Assembly: GCA_016800925.1 (NCBI GenBank)
Contig: JABCPU010000042.1
Coordinates: forward strand, 215,372 to 279,371
Reading direction: 5' to 3'
Source of the DNA: Suillus spraguei
Taxonomy: Eukaryota > Basidiomycota > Agaricomycetes > Boletales > Suillaceae
DNA length: 64,000 nucleotides
The notes below the pieces were generated by a model that saw only the letters and a list, made by a program, of their open reading frames with translations, was not told the DNA's origin and did no database searches. The translations under genes and the position numbers were made by a program. Every line of letters starts with the position of its first letter. Position 1 is the first letter of the stretch. This document shows positions 36,068 to 47,030 of this stretch, piece after piece.

Positions 36068-38261
36068 TGTGGCATTACGGTCCATTCATAAAGTCCTTTC
36101 GGTGTGTCAATTGCTGTATACTTGATGTCATCAGGGTGTACCCTCGTCTGAAAGAATGAATTAGTCATATCTATTTTACCAAATTTTTTCCTTTGGTGCA
36201 GTCTCATAAGATTTCATCAACCCACGGGAGAGGGTGATTGTCTGGTATTGTGTTTGCATTCAGAGCATGGTAATCATTCACCCAATGTGGTAAGACTGTG
36301 GGATCTTTCTTTGGGACTAGGAAGGCTGGCAACACAAAAGAACTTGAGGAAGGTCTTAGCTGTCCTGCCACGATATGCTGGTTGAGAAGAGCCTCCAAAG
36401 CTTTGCAATACTTGCAGGGCATGTTGTACTTATGGCATTGTATAATCTTGTTGGGGTCTTTAAGCCTTATTCGGTGGATGACATCGGTTGGCAGTTAGTC
36501 GATGTGTGAAATGTCATCCGGGAATTGGTCCTCATACTTGTGACACATTTTGGCATTCAGATGTTGTAAGTGTTCTTCAATGAAAGCCAGCATATCAATT
36601 TGTTGGCGAAGGACTGACACAACATTTGATACTTTAGTCGTGGTGTGCTTCTCATTGTTGTCGAGGCTTGTTGTAAGAACAGTTTGAAGTTCTTAAATAA
36701 CATTTTTACATAGTTGTAATACATCACGATGTGAGGGGATTGGGACTTGTATGCATTTTACGTGTTTGGGGGGATGTAAGAGGTCATAATTCAAAGACTT
36801 GTTGATGTATGTGTGGAGTTCATGATCTATAAGGAGAAAATTATGTGATAAGAAAGGCCTCCAAAGGAGCAGGGGCACAATGAGATTAGGCACGATTATT
36901 GCACATATGGTACGTGAATTCCAGTCATGATTTACAGACAAAGGAGACAAATGAACATATTCAGAAAAACAGAAAGAAGAATTGGCAGACAAGAGAAATG
37001 CAGAATTTGCCTCTATTGTGGTACACAGTTTGCGTCTCTGTAGACCAAGTTTAGTCACTAGGTCCTCATTAATAAGAACTAGATGTGATCCATGATCAAT
37101 TAAGGTGTCTACGCGCTCGAATGAAGCAGAAAGTGGTCCAGTCAAGAGACAAGGCCAGAACAAGTGGGGGGTTTCAAAAGGAGCCATGTACACATCATCC
37201 TTGGATTTGAAGATCTCTTCAATAACCAATGAAGGCATGACCGCTCCAATAGGTGCAACAATGGCAATGGGTTTTGACATCTTGTAGGTTTTGGGCTTGG
37301 CAGCAAGAGCATCTGCTTCCATCAGGGCCTTATAAGAGGATGCATCAGGTGCGCCGTCAGTACACTCCCTTGACCTATGGGAGACGTAAAATTTGTGACA
37401 CTTAAAGCATCCATTGTGATCAGTTAGGAGGGTACGTTCAGCCTGCATAAGAGCTCCGAGGTGAGGTGTGGAAGTGTTTGTGTAAATATGAGGGTTGGGC
37501 TTGGGTAGGAAGTTGGAAGAAGTGGCACATTTCATTTTATGTAAGTCTTCTGTGATTTTCCTGTGAGCAGCGAGATCTTCCATCCTCTTGTTGTCGAGGA
37601 GGCAAACCTCCTTGATCCATTGTTTGAGAGTCAGCATGCTCGCAAGGTTTGCTCTCATCACAGGTACCATGAGTTTGTCACATAGACTAGCTTCTAGCTG
37701 ATTGTGCAACTGTGCATCATTCAAGTGCAAAGTAGTACCAAACAGCAGGGAGTTCTGGTTTTGAAGTCCTAATGCCCATTCATAGAAGGGTTGGGATCCT
37801 TGTGGTGACCCAAGAACCTTCTTGTGAAGTTTCAGGTCCCAGTGCGCCTCGAGCCAGTCTTTCTTTAAAGCCTTCATGTAATCTTCAAAGGTCCCAATGT
37901 CTAGAGTAGCACATTGTGCAAGATACCAGGTGTGTAAGCGGTTGTCTTTCATTCCGAAGGCCACCATTTTAACTTGGTTCTTGGCTTTGATTTATTTGTG
38001 CATGAAGTATATTAGGCAGGAATTTTCCCAATCTTGGGCTACCTCAGGCATGAAATCGCTGGCAAGTAGTTTGGGTGGTTTACTTGGGGCTGACTGGTTG
38101 ACAGAAGCTGTGTGGGTCATTGTGTCAGAGGTGTGGTAGGATATATGCATCTGGTCTGCTTCAGATTCTGAAGAAGAATTGTTATGAGATGGTCTGGGAG
38201 GATCAGGAGGAGCAGTTGTTTTCAGGTGGATGTTTCTCAGTGGTAGGGATGAAGCGGGCAT
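36068..38261 (-). pseudogene. Gy3 Gag-protease-RT, 5' portion
   Basis: From 38261 this reads an acidic leader and then TASVNQSAPSKPPKLLAS, colinear with Gy1 Gag. After a TAA (37990 region) the frame resumes at 37967 with VKMVAFGMKDNRLHTWYL. The knuckle is CFKCHKFYVSHRSREC and the protease is DTLIDHGSHLVLINED. RT blocks follow: HWVNDYHALNANTIPDN, then [20 protein letters not shown], reaching YEWTVMP at the Gy2 junction (36073). Stops at HID-LPTD and EIL-DC fall where Gy1 has Gln and Arg, consistent with C-to-T changes. Confidence 0.88.
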
Positions 38262-38433
38262 CTGGAGTTCAGTTGTGCATGAACGTGTGACTATAGTACT
38301 TTTGACAGTTGGTTTCTTCTTTGTGGAAGACAGTTTGGCGGTTCAGGTGGTGGGCAGGCAGCCCTTCTTGAGTTCAAGAGGCAGGTGGTGGTTGAAGGAT
38401 GGTTTAAACAGTTTTATTGATGTTAAAAAAAAG

Positions 38434-38638
38434 TGGAGACTCACCGCAGAGTGGCAGTGAGAAACACTAGAACAAATTGAACAATATAACAGGACAAAAC
38501 CGTGGATTTTAGATGTGATACAAAATGAGCAGATGATAGTATCTAAGAGACCCGAGTCTGACCATATGTGAGGTCCGAAACCGTAATATAAGTGATACGA
38601 ACAGACACATGACTGATGTAGTAAGCAGCGAGCTTACA
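38434..38638 (-). repeat. Gy3 5' LTR (205 bp)
   Basis: On the minus strand it starts TGTAAGCTCGCTGC and ends GAGTCTCCA, followed by CTTTTTTTTAACA, the same leader start as in Gy1. It is a diverged relative of the Gy1 LTR. The following 38639-39109 has no recognised feature. Confidence 0.8.
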
Positions 38639-39109
38639 GTTGGTTGTGTACATGTTAATTACATAGTAATTAGTAATGTTATAACAGTTCATTCGGGAAC
38701 TCAGATTCGAACAAACTAGAGTTATTAATTAAATCTAAATATATAACACACTGCTCACCATAGTAGTAATGAAAGAACAGCAACACAGCAGGGTGAATGG
38801 AATTGGAGACCCACAATAAAAAGAAGTTGAAGTTGCCACGGTAGTCAAATAAAACAGCCCAAAAAGGAGAAAGAACGATGAACATTCAATCGAGCTGTCC
38901 GGACTGAAATAAGGTTCGCCAATACCATCTATGAAAGCTGCGAATTGCAGGTCCACCATAGTCCGAATTGACATTGTTGAGACTCAAGATGTGAATACTA
39001 TTCCATAATGTCGATAACTTTACGTACACTGCAATTCAACCATCCGTAGAAATCTGTATGCTGCTTTGCATCGGAAAAATGATCCCTTGTATATTTTGGC
39101 AATTACATA

Positions 39110-40598
39110 TTAGTTGGTAGTGGCATAAGTGAATGAGGTCATGGCAAAACTGATCTTGTGGTTATCACGATCTAACACAGTGTAGAAGCACTGCATGAAT
39201 GTCCAGCCAATAATAAAGTCAAGCCCTGCGCCAGTTGGCATACTCAGGGTTTTAATGATGAGATATATGTCATCCTTCTCAGCGTGACTCCTGTGGTTGA
39301 GAGAACGAGGCCAAATTTGAGCATTAGGGCTGAGACTGAAGACTCCCTGTACAAAACAGTGAACAAGGGGTGTGAGGGCTGACAGAATTGACATACGTTG
39401 CCAATATGGAACTTCAACTCCTATAGGGCACTGTACTGGTGAGAGGTAATATGGAGAAGACCATTCCGCTTATTGATAGTGGCGCCGATTGCAGCCCGGT
39501 ACCTGCCATAGGCATCTATCGAACACTGATTAGACAATTATTACTCGCTGCACCCTAAATCCAAACTGGAAGCAATGTAAATAAAGTTGCAGCCAGTATC
39601 GATGATACCAGCAGTAGGGAACAAGATGTTGATGTCCCTGTTTCCATACGTGATTCTCTGATCAAGACCCCAGTATCTCTGTGAGCGGCGGGTGTTGGTG
39701 ATATCACTGAAACAACACAATTACTAAGAGTCTGGATTGATCTAGGAGCTGAGGTAGCTTATGTGTATACAATGTTACTAGTGCACTTGGTGTAGTCAGG
39801 TTCACCAAAGGCGAGCTGTCCGGTGTCTCCATCCCCAGTTCGGAGGGGCTGGAAAAACATGCCAACAATGTTCTGACAAATGGCGCCTGCGGTAACCAGC
39901 CAGTCAGTAAAAGTTGGATATGCGGCAGGCATGTCATTTGTCAGGGTGCTGACTGTCAAATCTTGAGGCCCGATGCCAAGGACACCGTCAGAGTCTCTGA
40001 AGTTGCTCACAGTAGAAGCAACAGCGAGTTCGTAGTTGGGGATGGTGATCCCATGACCGAGAGTGACGGTATTGATGAAGAAAGTTCCTATAGATAGTTG
40101 TAGGTATTTTCAACTTATGATATTGTTGTATGTCATACCAGAGAAGGAGGTTGTACTAGGAAACTCACTACCACCGTAGGATTCCTTCACGCCCCATCCG
40201 GTGTTGAAGCCGGTTTCGCCATATGGAGTGCCAGTGCCAATCCATGTGACCGCGCTACCGCAGTCGACAGCCAATTTGTCTTCAATAATGAATTAGCAGC
40301 CACGTGTTTTCTCAATGTTGAACTAACAGGTTGTGGGGGGGCTGCCAACGTTAAGTGCTACAATGTATCTACCCCAGGAGTATGTCATAGGAATGCTTTC
40401 AGCACGTCAGCCATGCATATTGTAGTCCCTGAAGGTCGCCACACAAGCTTTATCATGTTGCACGAGGTTAATAGTACCATTGGAGGAGTTCAGTCTCCTG
40501 GTAAGGGGGAGGATGATGGGGGAATCGCGAACTTCAACGGGCGATCCTGTGATTGACAAAGCTAGGAGAAGTGTCAAGAAGGATATGGTGAGGAACAT
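39110..40598 (-). pseudogene. Aspartic protease (A1) paralogue 2, probably inactive
   Basis: The layout matches the protease at 13058-14525. It has a signal peptide (MFLTISFLTLLLALSITGS), DGVLGIGPQDLTVSTL, TGQLAFGEPDYTKCTSNIVY, IIGWTFMQCFYTVLDRD and a similar C terminus (SFTYATTN). Two faults stand out. The first catalytic motif reads VDCGSAVTW (DCG instead of DTG, near 40270). A TGA interrupts the propeptide after DYNMHG (near 40407). The second motif (IIDTG) is kept. The Cys for Thr change would be expected to harm or abolish pepsin-type catalysis. It probably arose by segmental duplication, because about 200 bp upstream are also conserved. Confidence 0.78.
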
Positions 40599-40632
40599 GG
40601 CTTATTGGACATAATATCATCCTCAGTAGCCC

Positions 40633-40641
40633 ATTATATAC
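40633..40641 (-). promoter_or_regulatory. Putative TATA box of aspartic protease 2
   Basis: TATATAATG (minus strand) lies about 37 bases upstream of the ATG, at the same position as in paralogue 1. Homology to paralogue 1's upstream DNA extends to about 40800. From there to 41622 no gene is recognised; an open stretch at 41266-41613 (-) resembles nothing known. Confidence 0.4.
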
Positions 40642-41622
40642 TTCAAGTTATGTGCCAGCGAACACAATAACTGTGGCACGCACTATTTTGAAACGTCCCC
40701 CCTCGAAAAGGGGATGATGAGGTAGCTCCGATCCGAGTCACGACATGAGTGCAAGGATTCAACCTCTCAATAAAGTGTGGTAAGAGACGGTTTGCTTTTA
40801 TGTAACTCACGTTCATTTCCATAGAGATGCCACCCATCATGGATACATTTCCCAGGTTGGTGTGGCATTAGGAATAGCATTCATATGGGAGGGAAGTTGA
40901 CTTTTGGAACTTAGGACTCGAACAGAATAACCTGACCAAACTAAGCATTTATTTTTGGTGGTAAAGGATCAACTACCCTACCAGTAGGGTTTATATACAG
41001 TAGGGGATCGAATATGATGGAATAGCAAAGAAGAAAAATAAGGTGAGTAAGAGAGAAACAAAACAACGGAAATTGGTTGCCATCATAATGAGCGTTACAG
41101 TTAGTGTAGCAAGCGCTACTGAATGTTGAGGAGAGCGGTTGCAATGTGACGGAGAAGCCTGGCGCAAATGACATGTAAAATCTTCTCCTGTTACGTCACG
41201 TAGCGTTCATGATGTGTCCTTGTTTCAGAGTGCCAGGTTATGCAGCCCGCTGGAATGTTCTGGTATTAGGGGATACGATCTGATAGGTCTGACACAACCG
41301 GAGGTGGCAAATCCCGAGGTGACAGTGCGTGGAAACGAGATACCCACGAGGACAGTAATTTGAGGCTCAACAGTCTGATCATTTTCTCATTTTCTTCCGT
41401 GTGTGTCAAAGGTCTAGTGTACTGATACTGTATTTGTGGAGACGTACATTGCATCCTGAGTTTCAGCTCCATTAGTGCGGGAAGGTACCTAAATGACTTC
41501 GAAATATGCAGGAGATTGGACAACTGGTCCTTGCCCTGTCTTTGTGGAAGTTGATTACAGTTCTGTGACTTGATCAACTTTCTTGAAGGTGTGATGCATC
41601 CAGGATAGTTCATCTGGGCAGT

Positions 41623-42099
41623 TGTTACAATCGTATGTACGTGTCCCTATTCATTTTCTACTTCATTTACCTTGTATATTACGTAATATGACTCTGACTC
41701 ATATGCTCAACGCATCTGTACTATAGTTGCCTTCCTTATTTGGATACGCACTTACTTTCCCGCGTCCCTCTTGGTCCATGCGCACATATTGGCCTATTTA
41801 AGCATGGTGTACTTGTAGGAGATACTTTACTTTAATCTTACTGGGTTTTACCTGGAATCTCCTTCGCTTAGGTCTCCAACCTAAGTCGTCTAGAATCGTC
41901 TCGAAGTCTAAGCACTCCTTAGCCTTAGTCTCTATTCTCGCAGAACCTCTTTGACTAGTCATTAAGGCCGAACCCTTGATCGTACTCGGAACGCGTTCCT
42001 TGTACTTTCACCTTGTCCTCTTCGGGACATTGTAAGAACTCCCAGCAGACCAGCTGTGTCTTTTCACTGTCGCTGGTGATGCCACCCCAGTTCGTAACA
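41623..42099 (+). repeat. Solo LTR of the Gy2 family (477 bp)
   Basis: It starts TGTTACAATCG and ends TTCGTAACA. It has a perfect 5-bp duplication GCAGT (41618-41622 and 42100-42104). It is more diverged from the Gy2 LTRs than they are from each other, so it is an older insertion. The next 42100-42780 has no recognised gene. Confidence 0.92.
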
Positions 42100-42779
42100 G
42101 CAGTGGTACTTGGGTTTGTGTCTCTCGCTTGCATCTAACTTTTATTCATTATAATTATGTGCCAGTAACCAGTTTCAAGGACACAAGCTGGATACAGCCA
42201 CGCAACTTTTGCTTAGCCTATATCATTTGTTCACTGCAATGCACGCCATAAGTTGAATCAAGGTCAGGTCAGCCATCCAACAAGCACCTCTTTCGCGGCG
42301 ATGATGACGCTCCTTGGAATCTGTCGTTCAAAAGGTGCGCTCTCATGGTTCCTTAGAATTGTTCATTTATATGCCTCCTGCAGGTTTTACTCTCGCTCAC
42401 GGTATCTGTTGCCTGTTGTCGAGCCCTGGTGCCGCTCGTAGCAGAGTCAAATCCCTCGATATCTTCCATCCTGCATGTTCCACACCCACCTTTTCCAGCC
42501 CTGCACTCCAAGCCGATGCTCTCATCTTTACAGGAAACTCCGTTAGCGCCGGCATAAATTGCATCTCCACAGCCCACCTTTTTTTCCCGCCACCTTCTCA
42601 TCACTGATTTTTCTTTGTGGTTCTCAATAGTGACTTGGGAAATTTTGTCTATTTTCGGCCTTACCAAGCAAGGTGATGTCTGTGGGACAGGAACAGGAAT
42701 GAATGAGAAGACGAGTCGGATGAGCACCATTGTACTGTTTCCAAAATCCAGTGTATTTTCGTCCACCTTCTTTGTTCTA

Positions 42780-43500
42780 CTGTACTATGAACCTGATAGT
42801 CTGTTCACCTGGGAAGATAACATCACATACTGTGTGAGGGTGAAACGTGACTTGGTTGGGTTGGGCCATTGCAGAGAGACTCATTTTGGTGTTGTCAAGG
42901 TCAAAAGAAACAGTGAACATTGCAATAGACAACATAAGTTACACACTATATGAGAATGAGCCATCACCAAAGCACCACCAGCATTGAAATCACACACTTC
43001 CTCATTGGACAGCAAGAGACTGTGACAAGCAGCCAACATTGGGCAAGCAAACCAAAAGACAAGAACACATGAAATGAAATTGCTAGCCAGACGATACCTG
43101 GACTTTGACGTCACATTATGATGGTCTCCAGGACATGAAGGAATTCATGGAAATGAGACGGCTGAAAAGGAGGCGAAATTGGCAGCCATGAGTAGAATGA
43201 ACAATAATGAATGAGAGAACCTACCCTGATATCTCAGACATGGCACACTCCCACTCAGCATCTCCACTCTGAAGGGTTTGGCCATAGCAGAGAAACTCAT
43301 TCCAGTGGTGTCAAGGTCAAAAAAACAGTAGACATTTCAACAGACAACATTACACACTGTATAAGAATGGGCTGTCGCCAAAGCACCACCAGCATTGAAA
43401 TCACGCACTTCCTTTTTGTTGGGCAGCAAGATTGTGACAAGTTGTCAGCATCAGGAAAGCAAGCCAAAACACGAGAACACGAGAACCACCACCAACTGAG
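42780..43500 (+). pseudogene. Two decayed tandem copies of a LINE RNase H region
   Basis: The first copy (42850-43200) has GAGAGACTCATT, CAAGGTCAAAA and a translated RNase H tail LWSPGHEGIHGNETAEKEAK-like with one TGA. The second copy (43265-43500) repeats the same blocks but lacks the tail. Both match the minus-strand fragment at 14890-15145. They are from the C-terminal RNase H of a Tad/I-type non-LTR retrotransposon. No reverse transcriptase remains. Confidence 0.5.
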
Positions 43501-43840
43501 AGCAGGACACAGCCAGAACATCATTTAGCATTGAGCCAAAAGGCTAGAAAATGGCACTCTCTGAGAGCAGAACACAGCCAGAGAATCATTAGCATCAAGT
43601 GAGCAAACCAAAAGAAGATAACACATACTCTGAGAGTGGGACACAACAAGAGTGCCATCAGGGTTTGGTATTAAGCGAGCCAAAAGATGAGAACATGCAC
43701 TGGCTGGGAGTGGGATGTGACCAGCATATCATCAGGGTTGAGTAAGTGAGCCAGCAAACAAAAAACGCACTGGCTGAGAGCAGGACATGGTCAGAACATC
43801 ATCAATGTCAGGCAAGCAAGCCAAAAGACAAGAACAGCTT
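43424..43840 (+). repeat. Diverged tandem repeat derived from LINE sequence
   Basis: About five units of 65-75 bp, each containing a version of CTGAGAGCAGGACA, CCAGAACATCATC and AAGCAAGCCAAAAGACAAGAAC. The unit resembles part of the adjoining LINE fragment (GACAAGTTGTCAGCATCAGG, AAAGCAAGCCAAAACACGAG), so the array seems to have grown from it. From 43840 to 44131 nothing is recognised. Confidence 0.55.
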
Positions 43841-44131
43841 ACTACAGGACCTGATTTCACACTCCAAAGGTGAAACTAAATGCCTCGAATGTGAAGGCAA
43901 CTCTAGGTTGATGGCAAAGCTGCTCTCATCTGACATGTGTTCAATGAGTGGAAGATGGACTTGGCAAAATATTTAGATAATCTCATCTTCAAATAAGAAG
44001 AGCATATTCAGATGGTCAAGAACACCATATCCATGGGCTGATTTGTGTTGGGACAGTATGTATTTCACTGGAAAATGAAGATCTGGAAAGGTTCATTTGA
44101 AAAGGGTCTGAAAAGGCCCTATTTGCATGTT

Positions 44132-44862
44132 GTTAAGATTGTACTCAATAAAGGGTTAATCCGGAAGGGCTTGGCCTCAGCTCATGCACTGTGCCCCTTT
44201 GCCAAGTATGGTGCCCTTAATTTCTATAGGGTCACACACATCTGGAGGAAGTCCAGATATAGGGACGTGAAGTGCGGCGGACTTCTGGACATAAGAGTGG
44301 GGAAGACTAAAGGCTACCACAGAGAAAGTCTGGAGTAGAAACAGACAGTATAAAGACTACCTGAAGGTAGAGCCAGAGGTATGACTGAGGATGGAGGTCT
44401 AAGGCCTGGAGATGGACAAGAGACTAAGTTCAAGTCTGGAAGAGGTTCAGAGGCGGACTAAGTCCAGAGGAATGAGTAGGAACTAAGTTGATATTTGAAC
44501 TGAAGTACTACAGAGATTTACAGGTGGTTTATATACTATAAATAGTTACAGAAAGATCAGTCAGCACAGTATGAGGCTATGTACAAAACATATGCAAAGT
44601 CCAACAGAACATAAGTAAATGAAACTCAGAGATGAAGTGAAGTAACGGATCAGTAAGCAGATGGAATATAGAGATAGCCAGAGAGCTGGACTTGTGAATG
44701 TACAAACAGAGTTATTACGAATGGAGCTAGATCGGGAGATAGAGAGGAGCATAGGTCCAGACATCTGGTTATTGAAGGGAGGAAGCGCAGGATATGCAGG
44801 TCCAGACATCTGGACTTCTGAGAAGTCGGATCGGAGATCATGTCTGGATATGGTATGCGACA
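44132..44862. repeat. Old solo LTR of the third family (731 bp)
   Basis: A diverged relative of 31596-32364 and 45423-46192. It starts TGTTAAGATTGTACTC and ends ATATGGTATGCGACA. A perfect TSD CATGT lies at 44127-44131 and 44863-44867. CpG sites of the younger copies are mostly TG or CA here. Confidence 0.85.
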
Positions 44863-44899
44863 CATGTATTAGTTCTCGAATTTGGCCACAGGTCTCTGG

Positions 44900-44900
<1 letters not shown>

Positions 44901-44938
<38 letters not shown>
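44901..44938. repeat. (TTA)n microsatellite
   Basis: About 12 uninterrupted TTA units just right of the old solo LTR. The following 44939-45422 holds no recognised gene. Confidence 0.95.
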
Positions 44939-45422
44939 TGGAAAAGCGAGTTTATTATGTAATAACTGACACTGTCTAGCCTTACATAAACACTTATAGC
45001 AGTACTAAAGTACCATCCAAGGAAAAATGCTCTTACACACACACTATCCATAGCACAGTGTGGGGCTCCATTTACTGCCTGGTTACCTCATTCTGTGAGG
45101 TCCTGTGCAGTCTGATACCCCCTAAAACCTCATAATTCATTATCCAGGCTTTGCTTTCTTGCGGGGTTGTTATGATTACATTTGACCATGTGGTTTGAGT
45201 TTGGGTATGTGTCTTTGGTTGTCGCTCTAACACTTTATGATGAGAATATTTGAACAGCAAATATATTAGGACAGAGCCATCAAGTGAAATGTACGAGTGC
45301 TAAGATGTTTGGGTGACAGCGCGCAGCACTAACTGGCCTCGATTGAAGATCTGCCCAAGAAAGGAGGTGAGCTGTGAATCCTCAAAAATGGTAGGAGTCT
45401 GCGACAATGCATCACAGTGAAG

Positions 45423-46192
45423 TGTTAAGACTGTACTCAAGGGTAGAGAGATCCGAAGGGCTTTGGCCTCAGTTCGTACACTGTGCCCCTTTCTCGAGTA
45501 ATGCCCCTTATTTCAGGGAGGAGTTATTCGTCCGAAGACCCGGAAGGGGTTGCGTGACGGATCCGGGTGTACGAAGGTGTCGGATATAATACGTCCGAAG
45601 GTAATTCAGAACGTAAGGAGAGGACAGAGATTAAGGCTAGTTTCGGAACGAGTTCCTAACTAGAAAACTAACGGAGATGGACTATCTGAAGATAGAGTCG
45701 GAGGTATAGACTATAGGAGTCAATCCTAAGTCTCGGAAGGTGACTTAAAGCGGAGAGTGGCTTAAGTCCGGAGGAGGCAGAATGAGTAGAATCTAAGATG
45801 ATATTCGAACTAAGGTTCTACGGAGATCTACAAGTGGTTTATATACAGTAAGTATCTAAGACGGATAATTAGCAAGTCCGGGACCGAGGGCTATGTACGA
45901 AGTGTAACGGAAGTCTATTAGTTATTGCACAGCGGATCAGTAAGCATGAATCGGAAATGAACACAGGAAACGGATCAGTAACACAGGACGGAAATATAAA
46001 CAGCCGGAGTACCGGTAGTAGGAGAAATGACGAAAGGAGATAGACGCAGATGTTCACCAGGGAGTTAAGGTGCGAGAAGTGAGTACATTCGGATGGGTGG
46101 TCCGGACAGGATCTGTGGACCAGACGGATATGGAAACGATTGGATCTGGACGGATATGATCAGATCTGAGATTAGAAGTATGGTATATGACA
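45423..46192. repeat. Solo LTR, third family (770 bp)
   Basis: Nearly identical to the copy in Gy2 (31596-32364). A perfect TSD TGAAG lies at 45418-45422 and 46193-46197. Both copies carry the same short shadow ORFs, which are not genes. Confidence 0.93.
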
Positions 46193-46219
46193 TGAAGCCA
46201 CAGACACCCGACATAGTAG

Positions 46220-47030
46220 GAGGAGGGACTCACAATATGAGGATGGGCTAACTGCTTCTGGGTATTGATAGATGAATAAATTCTTCATGAAGATTTGGAA
46301 CAGCTTGCATGTGCGGTGCGAGGATCTGTGCATGTTTCTGCAGGTATAATTGAAAAGCATCGCTAGCCCACCGGCCTTTCATTTTGACAACTTCGAAAGG
46401 AATATTCTGGAGTAGGTATTCAAGTGTGGAACCTATGCAGATGCTGTGTCCTTACAATGGGTTCAGGCCTGCTGCTCGCACTGCTTGGGCCAAGCGGCCC
46501 ACAAACTTCTGCATTGTTAGTGGGTGGTAGCCTTTCTTGAATCAGTAGGTGAATAGAGCTCCTTCAGGGGGAGGCTTGTTGACTCACAGGTGCTGGAGGA
46601 GGGCTTGCTCTGGGTCAGAGGGACTATTCTGCTGGGCGAAAGACACATCTTCTCCCTCTCTGGAGGTCTTGGTGCGAGGTATGTGAAAGACTCTCATTGG
46701 GAGATTGTTATGATCTCATTTGATCCGCATATCTGACAGCTTAATGTGTATGTCAGGGTCAAAGGACGTTAAGGTGGGGACTGTAACTTCTCCCATGCGG
46801 GTGGTGCAGTAGAAGGCTGTTGTTAAGCAACTATACACTGCCACATCTAAAGGTGTGTTGAGGTTTAGTTTGTTGCGGAGCGAGCATATGAAGTTGATGG
46901 TGTAGGGACAATGCTTCTTGCGCTTATATGTAGTTCACGATCCTCTTGCCAGAGTATGAACCTGCTATGAGGGTAATAAATGCAGAAATGAGGGTTGATG
47001 ATGCTGGTGCATGTTCTTCTTCTGGGATTG
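46220..47030 (-). pseudogene. Crypton-like tyrosine recombinase remnant
   Basis: On the minus strand, broken frames give PASSTLISAFITLIAG (near 47000) and KRKKHCPYTINFICSLRNKL. These are followed by LTTAFYCTTRMGEVTVP with the first catalytic Arg, VFHIPRTKTSREGEDVSFA, NSPSDPEQALLQHL, and GHSICIGSTLEYLLQNIPF. Then come VVKMKGRWASDAFQLYLQK, which keeps the Tyr nucleophile, and HAQILAPHMQAVPNLHEEF. This order is that of the tyrosine recombinases abundant in Agaricomycetes and related to Cryptons. The second-box HxxR Arg is Cys, stops (TGA, TAA) interrupt it, and a middle piece seems deleted. It is inactive. A solo LTR sits just past its 3' end. From 47031 to 47794 nothing else is recognised. Confidence 0.65.

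Larger units (their letters stand above)
27180..38638 (-). mobile_element. Gy3: old, truncated Gy1-related Ty3/gypsy element, split by Gy2
   Basis: On the minus strand this runs from a 205-bp 5' LTR (38434-38638) through gag, protease and part of RT (38261-36068). After the Gy2 insertion it continues through the RT catalytic region to about 27180, where it ends inside the pol region without a 3' LTR. Protein similarity to Gy1 is high throughout (for example NDYHALNANTIPDNHPLP). The LTR is also recognisably related to that of Gy1 (TGTAAGCT, CTGCTTACTACAT, CAGACTCGGGTCTC). In-frame stops show it is dead. Confidence 0.88.

Noticed and set aside
41266..41613. 115-codon minus-strand ORF as a gene
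   Set aside because: No domain, intron or start context is recognised, and it ends close to a solo LTR insertion; not supportable.
45407..45589. Small ORFs shared by 31556-31777 and 45407-45589
   Set aside because: They lie inside the two copies of one solo LTR, and the similarity is due to the repeat, not to a gene.
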